A stretch of 64,000 nucleotides of DNA from Pedobacter sp. SL55 (GTDB lineage Bacteria; Bacteroidota; Bacteroidia; Sphingobacteriales; Sphingobacteriaceae): contig NZ_CP113059.1 in NCBI RefSeq assembly GCF_026625705.1, positions 4,030,001-4,094,000 of the forward strand, given 5' to 3'. A program made the translations under genes and the position numbers. Position 1 is the first letter of the stretch; each line of letters opens with the position of its first letter. Below, piece by piece: positions 34,045-42,528 of the stretch. Below the pieces are notes generated by a model. The model was not told where the DNA came from and ran no database searches. It worked only from the letters and a program-made list of their open reading frames with translations.

Positions 34045-35366
34045 AGACCAAACGAAACTACAAAAAAATCTCCCTGTTCTTGATTGGCCTCGTACCAAAT
34101 TTTACCACCTTGCAATTCAGTAAATTCTTTACAAAGCAAAAGCCCCAACCCTACACCTTTTTCGTTATTGGTGCCGAAAGTAGATAGTGCCCGCATCTTA
34201 AACAAATTATCCCGCTCTTCTTTACTTATTCCCAATCCGTTATCACACACTTTTACAAAACCATTTTCATGGTTACGAGTTACAGCAATTACCACCTTTC
34301 CTCCTTGGGGCGTAAACTTGATGGCATTATTAACCAGATTACGCATTACAATAAGAAACATGTTCAGATCTGCCGCCACAAAAACACCATCTGCCAGATT
34401 AAACACGAGCTCTATACCTTTTCTATAAGCTATATTTTTTTCCAAGTTCAAACCCTTCCTCAATTCGTAGCCCATATCTATCCTGCCAATATCTACCCTA
34501 GCTCCATCTAACTGAGATTTTGACCAAGCTAAAACGTTAGCAAGCATTTCTGAGGTGTCTTTAGTAACTTCCAACAAACGGCTTTTAACTTGCAGGTCTT
34601 CTGCTTCGGTAATATCCGCATCTACCAGTACTTCCAAATAGCCCAGAATAGAACTTAGAGGAGACCTAATGTCGTGTGCAACTATCGAAAAAAGCTTCGC
34701 TTTTTCAGAGTTCAATTTTTCGAGCTCTTTATTTTGCTCTAATATCTGGGCACTCTGCTCCTCAATCTCTAAATTTTTAAGAGACACTATGGTTCGTTCT
34801 TTATCGTAATTGTTTCTAATAAAGAAAATACTTAAAGAAATTAGCAGAGCTGCTACACCATAGGTAACTCCAAAATCTATCGTTTTTGTTAAATCATCTA
34901 CATAAACATTAGGAATAAGCTCTGGATAACAATACTCGAAAGTGAGCACACCGAAAACGGTTACCAAATTTAAGCCAATCCAAAGCGCCAACTGCTTTTT
35001 TGGAACCACCACAACAGTAATGAGCAGTATCAAGCAAAACAATACTAAATTTGGACCGTAAATGCCCGAATTAAAGAAATAGTTGAGTAAAAATGTAAAA
35101 TTGGCTACAATACCCAAACAAGTGATAGCCAAGTTGGTACTGCGCTTGTATCGAGACAAATAATAAAGGCAAGCAGAAAAAAGTGTACCAAATAAACAAA
35201 TTAAAGCAACTGTTTTTAGGCCTATATAATAATTAAAGAAAATCTCTATAAAAAGCGCTATTACCGCAATTACACAAAACGTATTGAATATTCGTTCTTC
35301 TAATGAAAACTTCTGAGGATTGCCGATAATATGATTAGCACTTAGCCACGAACGTAAATTTGCCAC
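34011..35366 (-). CDS. Membrane sensor histidine kinase
   Basis: The 451-residue protein has about six transmembrane helices (residues 26-190), then a coiled coil (SLKNLEIEEQSAQILEQNKE). The HisKA has H231 (FSIVAHDIRSPLSSILGYLE). The complete HATPase_c shows an N box (VMRNLVNNAIKFTPQGG), DNGLGISKEERDNLF and GVGLGLLLCKEF. The sensor region is not a known periplasmic domain. No response regulator is adjacent; the convergent kinase-like gene overlaps its 3' end. A TATGTTTG -7 box lies upstream at 35392-35399. It is an inner-membrane autokinase. Confidence 0.9.
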   Translation of the reverse strand: MANLRSWLSANHIIGNPQKFSLEERIFNTFCVIAVIALFIEIFFNYYIGLKTVALICLFGTLFSACLYYLSRYKRSTNLAITCLGIVANFTFLLNYFFNSGIYGPNLVLFCLILLITVVVVPKKQLALWIGLNLVTVFGVLTFEYCYPELIPNVYVDDLTKTIDFGVTYGVAALLISLSIFFIRNNYDKERTIVSLKNLEIEEQSAQILEQNKELEKLNSEKAKLFSIVAHDIRSPLSSILGYLEVLVDADITEAEDLQVKSRLLEVTKDTSEMLANVLAWSKSQLDGARVDIGRIDMGYELRKGLNLEKNIAYRKGIELVFNLADGVFVAADLNMFLIVMRNLVNNAIKFTPQGGKVVIAVTRNHENGFVKVCDNGLGISKEERDNLFKMRALSTFGTNNEKGVGLGLLLCKEFTELQGGKIWYEANQEQGDFFVVSFGLYDLFKGKQTR

Positions 35367-35391
35367 TGCGTATTAGGAATAAGTATACTAG

Positions 35392-35399
35392 CAAACATA
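35392..35399 (-). promoter_or_regulatory. TATGTTTG -7 box on the minus strand
   Basis: Reading down from 35399: TATGTTTG then C, 25 bp before the kinase ATG at 35366. Confidence 0.5.
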
Positions 35400-35476
35400 G
35401 CCATATTCATTGAAAGATAGGCAAACTTACTTTAAATTTAACTTACTTATATACCTAAAATTAAGCAACAAATCTT

Positions 35477-35484
35477 TACTTTTG
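35477..35484 (+). promoter_or_regulatory. TACTTTTG -7 box, asnS
   Basis: A consensus box followed by CAGC, 22 bp before the ATG at 35507. Confidence 0.6.
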
Positions 35485-35506
35485 CAGCTTTTATAATAAA
35501 CTCAAT

Positions 35507-36943
35507 ATGATTAAGAGACAACAAATTAAGGATTTACTAAAATCTACAGATTTTAACACTGAGGTAACGGTTATGGGATGGGTTAGAACCTTCCGTAATA
35601 ATCAGTTTATTGCGTTAAACGACGGATCTTGCATGGGCAACATCCAAGTAGTGGTTGATTTTAATAATACCGACGAGAATTTGTTGAAACGAATTACCAC
35701 GGGCGCCGCCATTAAAGCTACTGGTAATTTAATCGAATCGTTAGGAAAAGGGCAAACCGTAGAAATTAAAGCTACAGCTGTTGAGATTTTGGGCGATAGT
35801 GACCCTGAAAAATTCCCATTGCAACCTAAAAAACACAGTTTAGAGTTTTTAAGGGAAATTGCACATTTACGTTTCAGAACCAATACCTTTAATGCAGTAT
35901 TCAAAGTACGCCATGCTCTAGCATTCGCTATTCATCAGTTTTACAACGAAAGAGGTTTTGTATATATGCACACACCTGTAATTACGGCGAGTGATGCAGA
36001 AGGTGCTGGCGAAATGTTTAAAGTAACTACTTTAGATTTCGATAAAACACCTCGTACTGATGACGGAAAAGTAGATTTTGCGGAAGATTTCTTTGGTCGT
36101 GCAACTAACTTAACGGTTTCTGGGCAGTTGGAAGGTGAATTGGCAGCAATGGCATTTGGTCAAATTTATACTTTTGGCCCTACTTTTAGAGCAGAAAACT
36201 CTAACACAACCCGCCACTTGGCCGAGTTTTGGATGATTGAACCAGAAGTTGCTTTTGCAGATTTGGAAAATAACATGGAATTGGCTGAAGACATGATGAA
36301 ATATGTGATCAGCTATGCTAAAGAAAACTGTAAAGAAGAATTAGAATTCTTAAATAATCGCTTGGCAGAAGAAGAAAAACAAAAACCTCAGAACGAGCGC
36401 AGTGAACTTTCTTTATTAGAGAAATTAGACTTTTGTTTAGCAAACAATTTCCAACGTTTAACTTATACAGAGGCAATTGATATTTTAAAAGCATCGAAAC
36501 CAAATCAGAAAAAGCAGTTTAAATACCTAATTGATAGCTGGGGTGCCGATTTACAAAGTGAGCACGAACGTTATTTAGTAGAAAAGCACTTTAAACGCCC
36601 AGTAATTTTAATTGATTATCCAAAGGATATCAAATCGTTCTATATGCGTTTAAATGATGATGGCAAAACCGTTGCCGCAATGGACATTTTGTTTCCAGGT
36701 ATTGGCGAAATGATTGGCGGCTCGCAACGCGAAGAACGTATGGAGGTGTTGAAACAACGTATGGATGAAATGGGTGTACCGCAAGAAGAGCTATGGTGGT
36801 ATTTAGATACCCGTCGTTTCGGCTCTGCACCACATGCAGGTTTTGGTTTAGGCTTCGAACGTTTGGTGCTTTTTGTAACCGGTATGACCAACATCCGCGA
36901 TGTAATTGCATTTCCTCGTTTCCCTAAAAGTGCTGAATTTTAA
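35507..36943 (+). CDS. asnS: Asparagine--tRNA ligase
   Basis: The 478-residue class IIb synthetase begins with an OB-fold anticodon-binding domain (VTVMGWVRTFRNNQFIALND). The catalytic core has motif 2 (FGPTFRAENSNTTRHLAEFW) and motif 3 (GLGFERLVLFVTGM). The sequence AHLRFRTNTFNAVFKVRHAL follows the AsnRS rather than AspRS pattern. It charges tRNA-Asn in the cytoplasm. Length is typical (about 465-480). A single gene; a purine-rich repeat begins right after the stop and a hairpin terminator follows. Confidence 0.96.
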   Translation: MIKRQQIKDLLKSTDFNTEVTVMGWVRTFRNNQFIALNDGSCMGNIQVVVDFNNTDENLLKRITTGAAIKATGNLIESLGKGQTVEIKATAVEILGDSDPEKFPLQPKKHSLEFLREIAHLRFRTNTFNAVFKVRHALAFAIHQFYNERGFVYMHTPVITASDAEGAGEMFKVTTLDFDKTPRTDDGKVDFAEDFFGRATNLTVSGQLEGELAAMAFGQIYTFGPTFRAENSNTTRHLAEFWMIEPEVAFADLENNMELAEDMMKYVISYAKENCKEELEFLNNRLAEEEKQKPQNERSELSLLEKLDFCLANNFQRLTYTEAIDILKASKPNQKKQFKYLIDSWGADLQSEHERYLVEKHFKRPVILIDYPKDIKSFYMRLNDDGKTVAAMDILFPGIGEMIGGSQREERMEVLKQRMDEMGVPQEELWWYLDTRRFGSAPHAGFGLGFERLVLFVTGMTNIRDVIAFPRFPKSAEF

Positions 36944-36947
36944 TTTA

Positions 36948-37030
36948 GAACAAGGAGCAAGGAGCAAAGAATAAAGACTAAGGACTAAAGATCAAAGCAT
37001 AAAGAACAAGGAGCAAAGAATAAAGAACAA
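36948..37030 (+). repeat. Purine-rich repeat at a stop codon, copy 2
   Basis: Units of AACAAGGAGCAAGGAGCAAA and GAATAAAGACTAAGGACTAA run for about 80 bp from just after the asnS stop to the terminator. Almost no C or T. Confidence 0.75.
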
Positions 37031-37035
37031 AGCCC

Positions 37036-37064
37036 ACAAAGCCTCGAAAATTTCGGGGCTTTGT
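37036..37064 (+). terminator. Terminator-like hairpin after asnS
   Basis: ACAAAGCC (37036-37043) pairs with GGCTTTGT (37057-37064), the stem extending inward through CGAAA/TTTCG with a mismatch. Confidence 0.7.
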
Positions 37065-37155
37065 AGTTTCTAATATGGTTTTGAAGGCACAAAATATTCT
37101 ACCTTATTAGCCCGCAGCGTCGCTAGCACTCTCCCATCCGTTAAAAAATAAATGT

Positions 37156-37163
37156 TACTTTTG
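37156..37163 (+). promoter_or_regulatory. TACTTTTG -7 box, response regulator gene
   Basis: It ends four bases before the ATG at 37168 and predicts a near-leaderless transcript for the two-component operon. Confidence 0.6.
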
Positions 37164-37167
37164 AGCC

Positions 37168-37845
37168 ATGTACAGTATTGGCTTAGCAGAAGACGATCAT
37201 AAAATTGCAGCGCTCATCAAGAACGGTTTAGAAGAAAACGGTTATGAAGTGCACACCTATCAAGATGGCAAAAGTGCCCTCGAAGCCTTTCGATCAAAAA
37301 CTTTTCAGCTCTTGATATTAGACGTAATGATGCCGCAAATTACAGGTATAAATATTTGCAGACAACTGCGTGAAGACCAAATACAAACACCCATTTTAAT
37401 GCTTACGGCACTTGGAACTGTAGACGACAAGGTAAATGGCCTAGAAGCAGGCGCTGATGATTATTTAGTGAAACCGTTCCATTTTAGGGAATTGCTAGCA
37501 CGTATAGAAGCCATATTGCGTAGGCAAAACACCAATAACGCCCTTCAGCCTAACCAATTAAAGTTTGAAGATGTAACACTTGATATTAGAAGTAAGGAAG
37601 TGAAACGAGGAAACTCTATTATTGAGCTAACAGCGAAGGAATTTCATCTTCTGGAGCTTTTTATGAAAAACCCTAACCGTTTGCTTTCCAGACAATACAT
37701 TGCAGAACAAGTTTGGGACGTAAACTTCGACACTCGTACCAACGTAGTAGACGTTTACATCAACTTTCTTCGTAACAAATTAGAAAAAGGTTTTGAGCGA
37801 AAATTGATCCACACTAAAATAGGTATGGGTTACATTTTTAAATAA
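37168..37845 (+). CDS. OmpR-family response regulator
   Basis: The 225-residue protein has a receiver domain with acidic pair E8-D9-D10 and phospho-acceptor D52 (FQLLILDVMMPQITG). The switch lysine is in ADDYLVKPFHF. The C-terminal winged helix is a Trans_reg_C type (LDIRSKEVKRGNSIIELTAK, then NPNRLLSRQYIAEQVWDVNF). It binds DNA as a dimer when phosphorylated by the adjacent kinase. Its stop is 7 bp before the kinase ATG. The efflux operon starting at 40055 may be its target, but only location suggests it. Confidence 0.93.
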   Translation: MYSIGLAEDDHKIAALIKNGLEENGYEVHTYQDGKSALEAFRSKTFQLLILDVMMPQITGINICRQLREDQIQTPILMLTALGTVDDKVNGLEAGADDYLVKPFHFRELLARIEAILRRQNTNNALQPNQLKFEDVTLDIRSKEVKRGNSIIELTAKEFHLLELFMKNPNRLLSRQYIAEQVWDVNFDTRTNVVDVYINFLRNKLEKGFERKLIHTKIGMGYIFK

Positions 37846-37852
37846 TTTGCTG

Positions 37853-39201
37853 ATGAAAATCAAAGACCGCTTGGCAGTATATTTTACACTAATTAGTACC
37901 ACCGTACTATTGGCGGTTTTATTTGCTGTTTACTTTATTTTTATCAAATTTTTGGAAAGCGATTTTTATGATAGACTTTATGATAGAGCTTTCATTAATG
38001 CAAATTTATATTTAGAAGCAGACGAAATCTCGGCAGATTCGCTAAAAAGAGTTAAGACAGAATACCTAGAAACTCTAAACGGAGAAATTGTACGGATTTA
38101 CGACAGCAACAACAAGCCTCGTTTCATTACCGATAACCAACAATTCTGGACTAACGATTTCATCAATAAAGTACGGAAAGCTAAAAAACTACGCACAAAA
38201 GATGGTTTAAGACAGACAGTAGGCATATTTTACAGAGATAATCAAGGCGACTTTGTCATCCTAGCTTCGGCAATTGACAACAGTACCTACAATAGAATTG
38301 GCAAACTAAGGCTCATTATGATCGCTACGTTCATCATCATAGTGGTGGGTTTGTTGCTTTCGGCTAGATGGATGGCCAATAAAATTCTAAAACCTTTGGA
38401 TATTTTTATTGAAGAAGTGAAAAAAATCAAGTCTAGCAACCTTGATTTTAGGGTGCAGGAAAGCAAAAACAAAGATGAAATTAACTTGCTGGCACAAAAT
38501 TTCAATCAGTTGATGGATCATTTGGAGCAAGCCTTTATCTTACAAAAAACCTTTGTGGCAAATGCTTCGCACGAACTTCGCACACCAATTACCAGCTTAT
38601 TAATGGAGGCAGAGATAGCCCTTAGTCAGCCGAGAAATACTGAGGAATACCAAAAAGCTTTACGATCTGTAGTTGATGATGCGGATAAAATGAATGCAAC
38701 CATCAATAGCTTGCTGAGTTTAGCACAAGCAGATTTGGAATTGGGTGCTACGCAAACAGAAACCGTAGAATCGATGAACTACTTTGGGAGCTGCAAGCGC
38801 ATTGGGCACAAAAAAACAAACAAAGTAAGCTTATTATCAATTTAGAAGAAATACCAAACCAAACCGATTTACTCACACTCCAAGTGAATAAAAACCTGCT
38901 AGAAATTGCCTTAAACAACATTATTGGCAATGCTTTTAAATTTTCTGATTATCAGGATGTGCATTGTATTTTAAGGGTAAACAAGCAGGAAATTAAAATT
39001 GCAATTAGAGACTTTGGTGTTGGCATTAATCAAAACGACAGCGAACATATTTACGAGCCTTTCTACACCTCATCAAGCAATGTAAATTTAAAAGGTAACG
39101 GCATGGGTTTATATATGGCGCATAAAATTATCTCCTTAGCCAAAGGCGAACTAAGTTTTACTTCGGAAGATAAAGGAACTACGTTTTTTGTACGATTTTA
39201 A
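37853..39201 (+). pseudogene. Sensor histidine kinase, frameshifted (one base lost)
   Basis: From the ATG at 37853 the frame holds two transmembrane segments (about residues 12-32 and 152-170), a periplasmic sensor part, HAMP (ARWMANKILKPLDIFIEEVK) and HisKA with His about 240 (FVANASHELRTPITSLLMEA). It then terminates at 38845. The other frame continues RIDELLWELQAHWAQKNKQS, then ALNNIIGNAFKFS (N box), RDFGVGINQND and GNGMGLYMAHKII to 39201. An A seems missing near 38769 (GTA-GA-ATC where GTA-AGA-ATC fits). Joined length is about 450. It partners with the upstream regulator. Error versus genuine loss is unresolved. Confidence 0.88.
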
Positions 39202-39310
39202 TTTCTAGCAACTTCTTTCAACCATGCGTCATCCCAGATTTAGTCTGGCATCTTAAAGCTTTGACATATCTTTTCTTCTTATATAATTACCTATAGTAGC
39301 TTGAGCTAGG

Positions 39311-39436
39311 ATGGCAAAAAAATTCCCTAAAAAGATATTTGAAGACCTCTACACTACGGTTGAGATTGACGAGCAGCAAAATTTGAATTTAATAATATAT
39401 CGTTCTGCAAAAACAAGGCTATCCTTTATTTGTTAA
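39311..39436 (+). CDS. Possible 41-residue peptide
   Basis: A frame starting MAKKFPKKIFEDLYTTVEID and ending RLSFIC sits between the kinase and the HPF-like gene. Lys-rich and protein-like, but no family is recognised and no -7 box is apparent. It may be a chance frame or a remnant. Confidence 0.25.
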   Translation: MAKKFPKKIFEDLYTTVEIDEQQNLNLIIYRSAKTRLSFIC

Positions 39437-39461
39437 TCTGGTACACTTAAAATACCTAGAT

Positions 39462-39776
39462 ATGAATATTCAATTAAATGCCGATAAGAATTTAACCATT
39501 CATGAGCCTTACGAAAAACAGATTAAAGATCAATTGACTAAAGATTTAGATCGATACAGCAACCATCTTTCTCGTGTAGAAATCCATTTATCTGACGAAA
39601 ACGGCAGCAAAGCTGGTTTAAACGATAAAAAATGTTTGATAGAAGCCAGACTAGATGGCAAACCGCCGTTGGTAGCAAGCGATTTGGGCAATACTTACGA
39701 CTTAGCACTAAAAGGCGCCACCGAGAAAATCAAAAGTGCTTTGAATACTGCTGTTAGTAAAATGCAGAGCAAATAA
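39462..39776 (+). CDS. HPF/RaiA-family ribosome-associated protein
   Basis: The 104-residue protein begins MNIQLNADKNLTIHEPYEKQ and continues DQLTKDLDRYSNHLSRVEIH, LSDENGSKAGLNDKKCLIEA and ALKGATEKIKSALNTAVSKM. This is the beta-alpha-beta-beta-beta-alpha pattern of the S30AE family. Such proteins bind the 30S subunit and inhibit or store ribosomes under stress. This one is a short form with no C-terminal dimerisation domain. It follows the two-component genes by 260 bp and has a terminator directly after. Confidence 0.85.
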   Translation: MNIQLNADKNLTIHEPYEKQIKDQLTKDLDRYSNHLSRVEIHLSDENGSKAGLNDKKCLIEARLDGKPPLVASDLGNTYDLALKGATEKIKSALNTAVSKMQSK

Positions 39777-39797
39777 CACACCTAAATAAAGAAGAGG

Positions 39798-39830
39798 AAA
39801 TCCGATTGCAGATCACAATCGGATTTTTTT
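39798..39830 (+). terminator. Rho-independent terminator after the HPF-like gene
   Basis: AAATCCGATTG (39798-39808) pairs with CAATCGGATTT (39816-39826), a perfect 11-bp stem with a T-run of seven. Confidence 0.92.
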
Positions 39831-39885
39831 ATTAATGGACATTAACGATTAAAATTTAACTTATCCGCAGTTGCTTCACATCGTT

Positions 39886-39969
39886 CGTCATCCCAGATTA
39901 GTATGGGATGCCAATGCGGGGCTAAATCTTATTTCATGCTTTACGACCCCAGCCTGCGCTGGGATGACG
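39886..39969. repeat. Dispersed hairpin repeat (CGTCATCCCAG family)
   Basis: CGTCATCCCAG (39886-39896) pairs with CTGGGATGACG (39959-39969). A partial copy (GCGTCATCCCAGATTTAGTC) lies near 39228. Intergenic. Confidence 0.75.
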
Positions 39970-40040
39970 AAGACCAAAGCATGGAGAAGTTTTTAATCAC
40001 TTTTTAATTTCAATTTAATTCGCGTTTAATTCGGTCAAAA

Positions 40041-40048
40041 TAGCTTTG
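40041..40048 (+). promoter_or_regulatory. TAGCTTTG -7 box, efflux operon
   Basis: It ends six bases before the ATG at 40055. A TTG at its end could be mistaken for a start codon. Confidence 0.6.
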
Positions 40049-40054
40049 GCAACA

Positions 40055-41315
40055 ATGAAAGTAAAGCTATTATTCATCTGTTGCATACTTGGATTCCAAC
40101 AAATCATTTTTGCGCAAGACACCCTCAAATTAAACGTTGCCGAGGCTGAAAAGCTTTTTGTCGCCAACAATTATCAGCTACTTTTAGCGAAATATGAAAT
40201 AGAACAGGCAAAAGCCGATGTCATCACTGCTAAATTATTTGATAACCCAGAAATCAGCCATGAAAACCTATTTTACAATCACGAAACTAAACGTTTTTTG
40301 GAAACCTCGTTTGCTACGGGGCAGTTCAGTACACAAATATCGCAGCTATTTAAACTGGCTGGCAAGCGAAACAAGAGTATCAAACTAGCAAATACAGCCG
40401 TAAAGCTAGAAGAATTTGAGTAAGCTTCGATTTAATGAGAACGCTCCGCTATCAATTGCGTAGCACGTTTTTTAAGCTACATTCTCTACAACAATCGGCA
40501 AAGATTTACAGCTCACAGGTTAAAGCTTTAGAACAATTGTTACAAGCTTCTAATAAGCAATTGAACTTAGGCAACATCGCCAATAAGGATGTGATACGCA
40601 TCAAATCTTTGCTCTATACTTTACAGGCCGATTACTATCAAATTAATAGCGAAATAGATGAATTAACCGCAGAATTGAAACTGCTTACACAAATCAAAAC
40701 ATCTACAACTATCCTAACTGTGGTACCAGAAACCAACAAAGTTGAAACTAGCGAAATTGCATACGCCGCATTATTAGATTCGGCAAAAGCCAACAGAGTA
40801 GACTTAAAATCGGCGCAAACGGCAATTACCTACGCACAACAAAACTTGATGTTACAAAAAGCAAATGCCATCCCAGATGTGCAACTTTCTTTAGCTTACG
40901 ATTTAAAGGGCAATTATCCTGAAAAATACACAGGCATAGGAATTAGCATGCCCATCCCGCTTTTCAATAGAAACCAAGGCGAAATTAAAAAAGCTAAAAT
41001 AGCGATAGAAGCGCAACAGACGGTATACAATCAAGTAGAAAACACTTTATCGAACGAGGTTTTTAAGGCCTATCAAAATGCAAAACGTATAGAAAGCTTA
41101 ATGGCTAATCGAGATCAAAACTTTAATCAAGATTACCAAAAGTTGATTGACGAAGTAACCAAGAACTTCGCCAAAAGAAACATCAGTTTATTAGAGTTTT
41201 TAGACTTCTACAATCGTACAAGGAGAACGTTTTGCAATTCAACCAACTACAATACGAGCGTATCAATGCCAAAGAAGAAATCAATTTTGTTACTGGAACC
41301 ACCCTATTCAAATAA
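40055..41315 (+). pseudogene. TolC/CzcC-family outer-membrane efflux protein, two frameshifts
   Basis: The start MKVKLLFICCILGFQQIIFA is a signal peptide. Frame one gives LKLNVAEAEKLFVANNYQLL, then FATGQFSTQISQLFKLAGKR and stops at 40423. Frame two resumes at about 40420 with FDLMRTLRYQLRSTFFKL, QLNLGNIANKDVIRIKSLL, GIGISMPIPLFNRNQGEIKK. A third shift near 41212 (AAT-CG-TAC) is needed to read YKENVLQFNQLQYERINA and the natural end FVTGTTLFK-stop at 41315, 3 bp before the next gene. Two lost bases explain it. The joined protein is about 420 residues, normal for CzcC-like trimeric channels of metal or solute efflux. Confidence 0.88.
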
Positions 41316-41318
41316 AGC

Positions 41319-42413
41319 ATGTCTTATATTAAATCCTCAAAAAACTATTTATACTGCCTTGCTGTAGCAGGCATACTGGCACAAAGCTGCACCACAACCA
41401 ATACCACTGTTAAGGAAGACAAGTTCGAAGTAACCGACTCTTTAATCAGCAAGCTATTGATTGACACCGTACAATCTCCAAACAATCGAATGGATCTTAA
41501 TTTCTCTGCAAAAATTACGGCTAATGAAGATTTGCAAGCTGCAATTTACCCAATGGTTAGCGGTATTGTAGGTTCGGTAAATATAAAAATCGGCGACCGA
41601 GTGAGTAAGGGACAAGTGCTGGCCAACATTAGCAGTGCAGAAATGGCTGGCTTTGATAAGGAAGTAATCAGTGCCGATGCGGAATTAAAAATCGCCGAAA
41701 GAGCCTTGAAACAAGCAGAAGAATTGTACAAAAGTGGTTTAAGTTCGGCCAAAGAACTAGAAGAAGTAAAAAACGACTTGATTATCAAAAAAGCGGAGCT
41801 ACAGCGTGCTAAAACTACATTAAAGCTAAACGGCGGTAATACCAAAGGCACCTATAACCTCAAATCTCCTATTACTGGCTTTGTGATAGAAAAAAACGTA
41901 AATAGCCACATGCAATTACGCCCCGATAATGAAGACGCACTTTTTAAAGTAGCCGATTTATCAAACGTGTGGGCAGTAATCAATATCTACGAATCTGAAT
42001 TTGCCATGTTAAAGGAAGGAGATGAAGTAGAAGTTTCGGTACTGTCTTATCCTGAAAAAACCTACCGAGGTAAAATTGAACGCATTTATAATACCATTGA
42101 TAATGAAAGTAGAGTAATTAACGCCAGAGTAAGTATTGCCAATAAAGATTTAAGTCTAAAACCTGGCATGATGGCCACGGTAAAAGTAGCTGCTAAGTCA
42201 GATATCAATTTGCCATCAGTCAATCCTAAAGCAGTAATATTCGATGAGAATAAAAACTATGTATTGGTACTAGATCCAAAAGAGAAAATACGAGTACAAG
42301 AAATCGAAATTGGTCGTAAAACTAGCAATCGCACTTATGTGAGTAAAGGCTTAAATGCAGGCGATAAGGTTGTCGCTTCAAAACAGGTATTCCTTTTTGA
42401 AAGTTTGAAGTAA
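41319..42413 (+). CDS. RND efflux periplasmic adaptor (CusB/CzcB-like)
   Basis: The 364-residue protein has a lipoprotein-type leader (LAVAGILAQSC). The biotinyl-lipoyl-like region is VSGIVGSVNIKIGDRVSKGQ. The hairpin is AELKIAERALKQAEELYKSG and ELQRAKTTLKLNG. The barrel region has LRPDNEDALFKVADLSNVWA, and FDENKNYVLVLDPKEKIRVQ closes the C-terminal part. It bridges the inner-membrane pump and the TolC-like channel. No C-terminal heavy-metal domain is present in this protein; a DUF3347-type protein at 51017 carries a related domain alone. It begins 3 bp after the channel gene and precedes the pump gene by 115 bp containing a hairpin repeat. Confidence 0.92.
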   Translation: MSYIKSSKNYLYCLAVAGILAQSCTTTNTTVKEDKFEVTDSLISKLLIDTVQSPNNRMDLNFSAKITANEDLQAAIYPMVSGIVGSVNIKIGDRVSKGQVLANISSAEMAGFDKEVISADAELKIAERALKQAEELYKSGLSSAKELEEVKNDLIIKKAELQRAKTTLKLNGGNTKGTYNLKSPITGFVIEKNVNSHMQLRPDNEDALFKVADLSNVWAVINIYESEFAMLKEGDEVEVSVLSYPEKTYRGKIERIYNTIDNESRVINARVSIANKDLSLKPGMMATVKVAAKSDINLPSVNPKAVIFDENKNYVLVLDPKEKIRVQEIEIGRKTSNRTYVSKGLNAGDKVVASKQVFLFESLK

Positions 42414-42450
42414 TTGATAATTATAAGCTAGCATAACCTTAAAAAATCTT

Positions 42451-42503
42451 GTCATGTTGAGCTTGTCGAAACATAAATAGTCTTCGACAAGCTCAGACTG
42501 ACA
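42451..42503. repeat. Hairpin repeat inside the efflux operon
   Basis: TTGAGCTTGTCGAA (42457-42470) pairs with TTCGACAAGCTCAG (42483-42496) with one end mismatch. The text CTTCGACAAGCTCAG recurs near 603. It separates the adaptor and pump genes. Confidence 0.75.
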
Positions 42504-42528
42504 AACTAGGTATTAATTCTATTTCACA

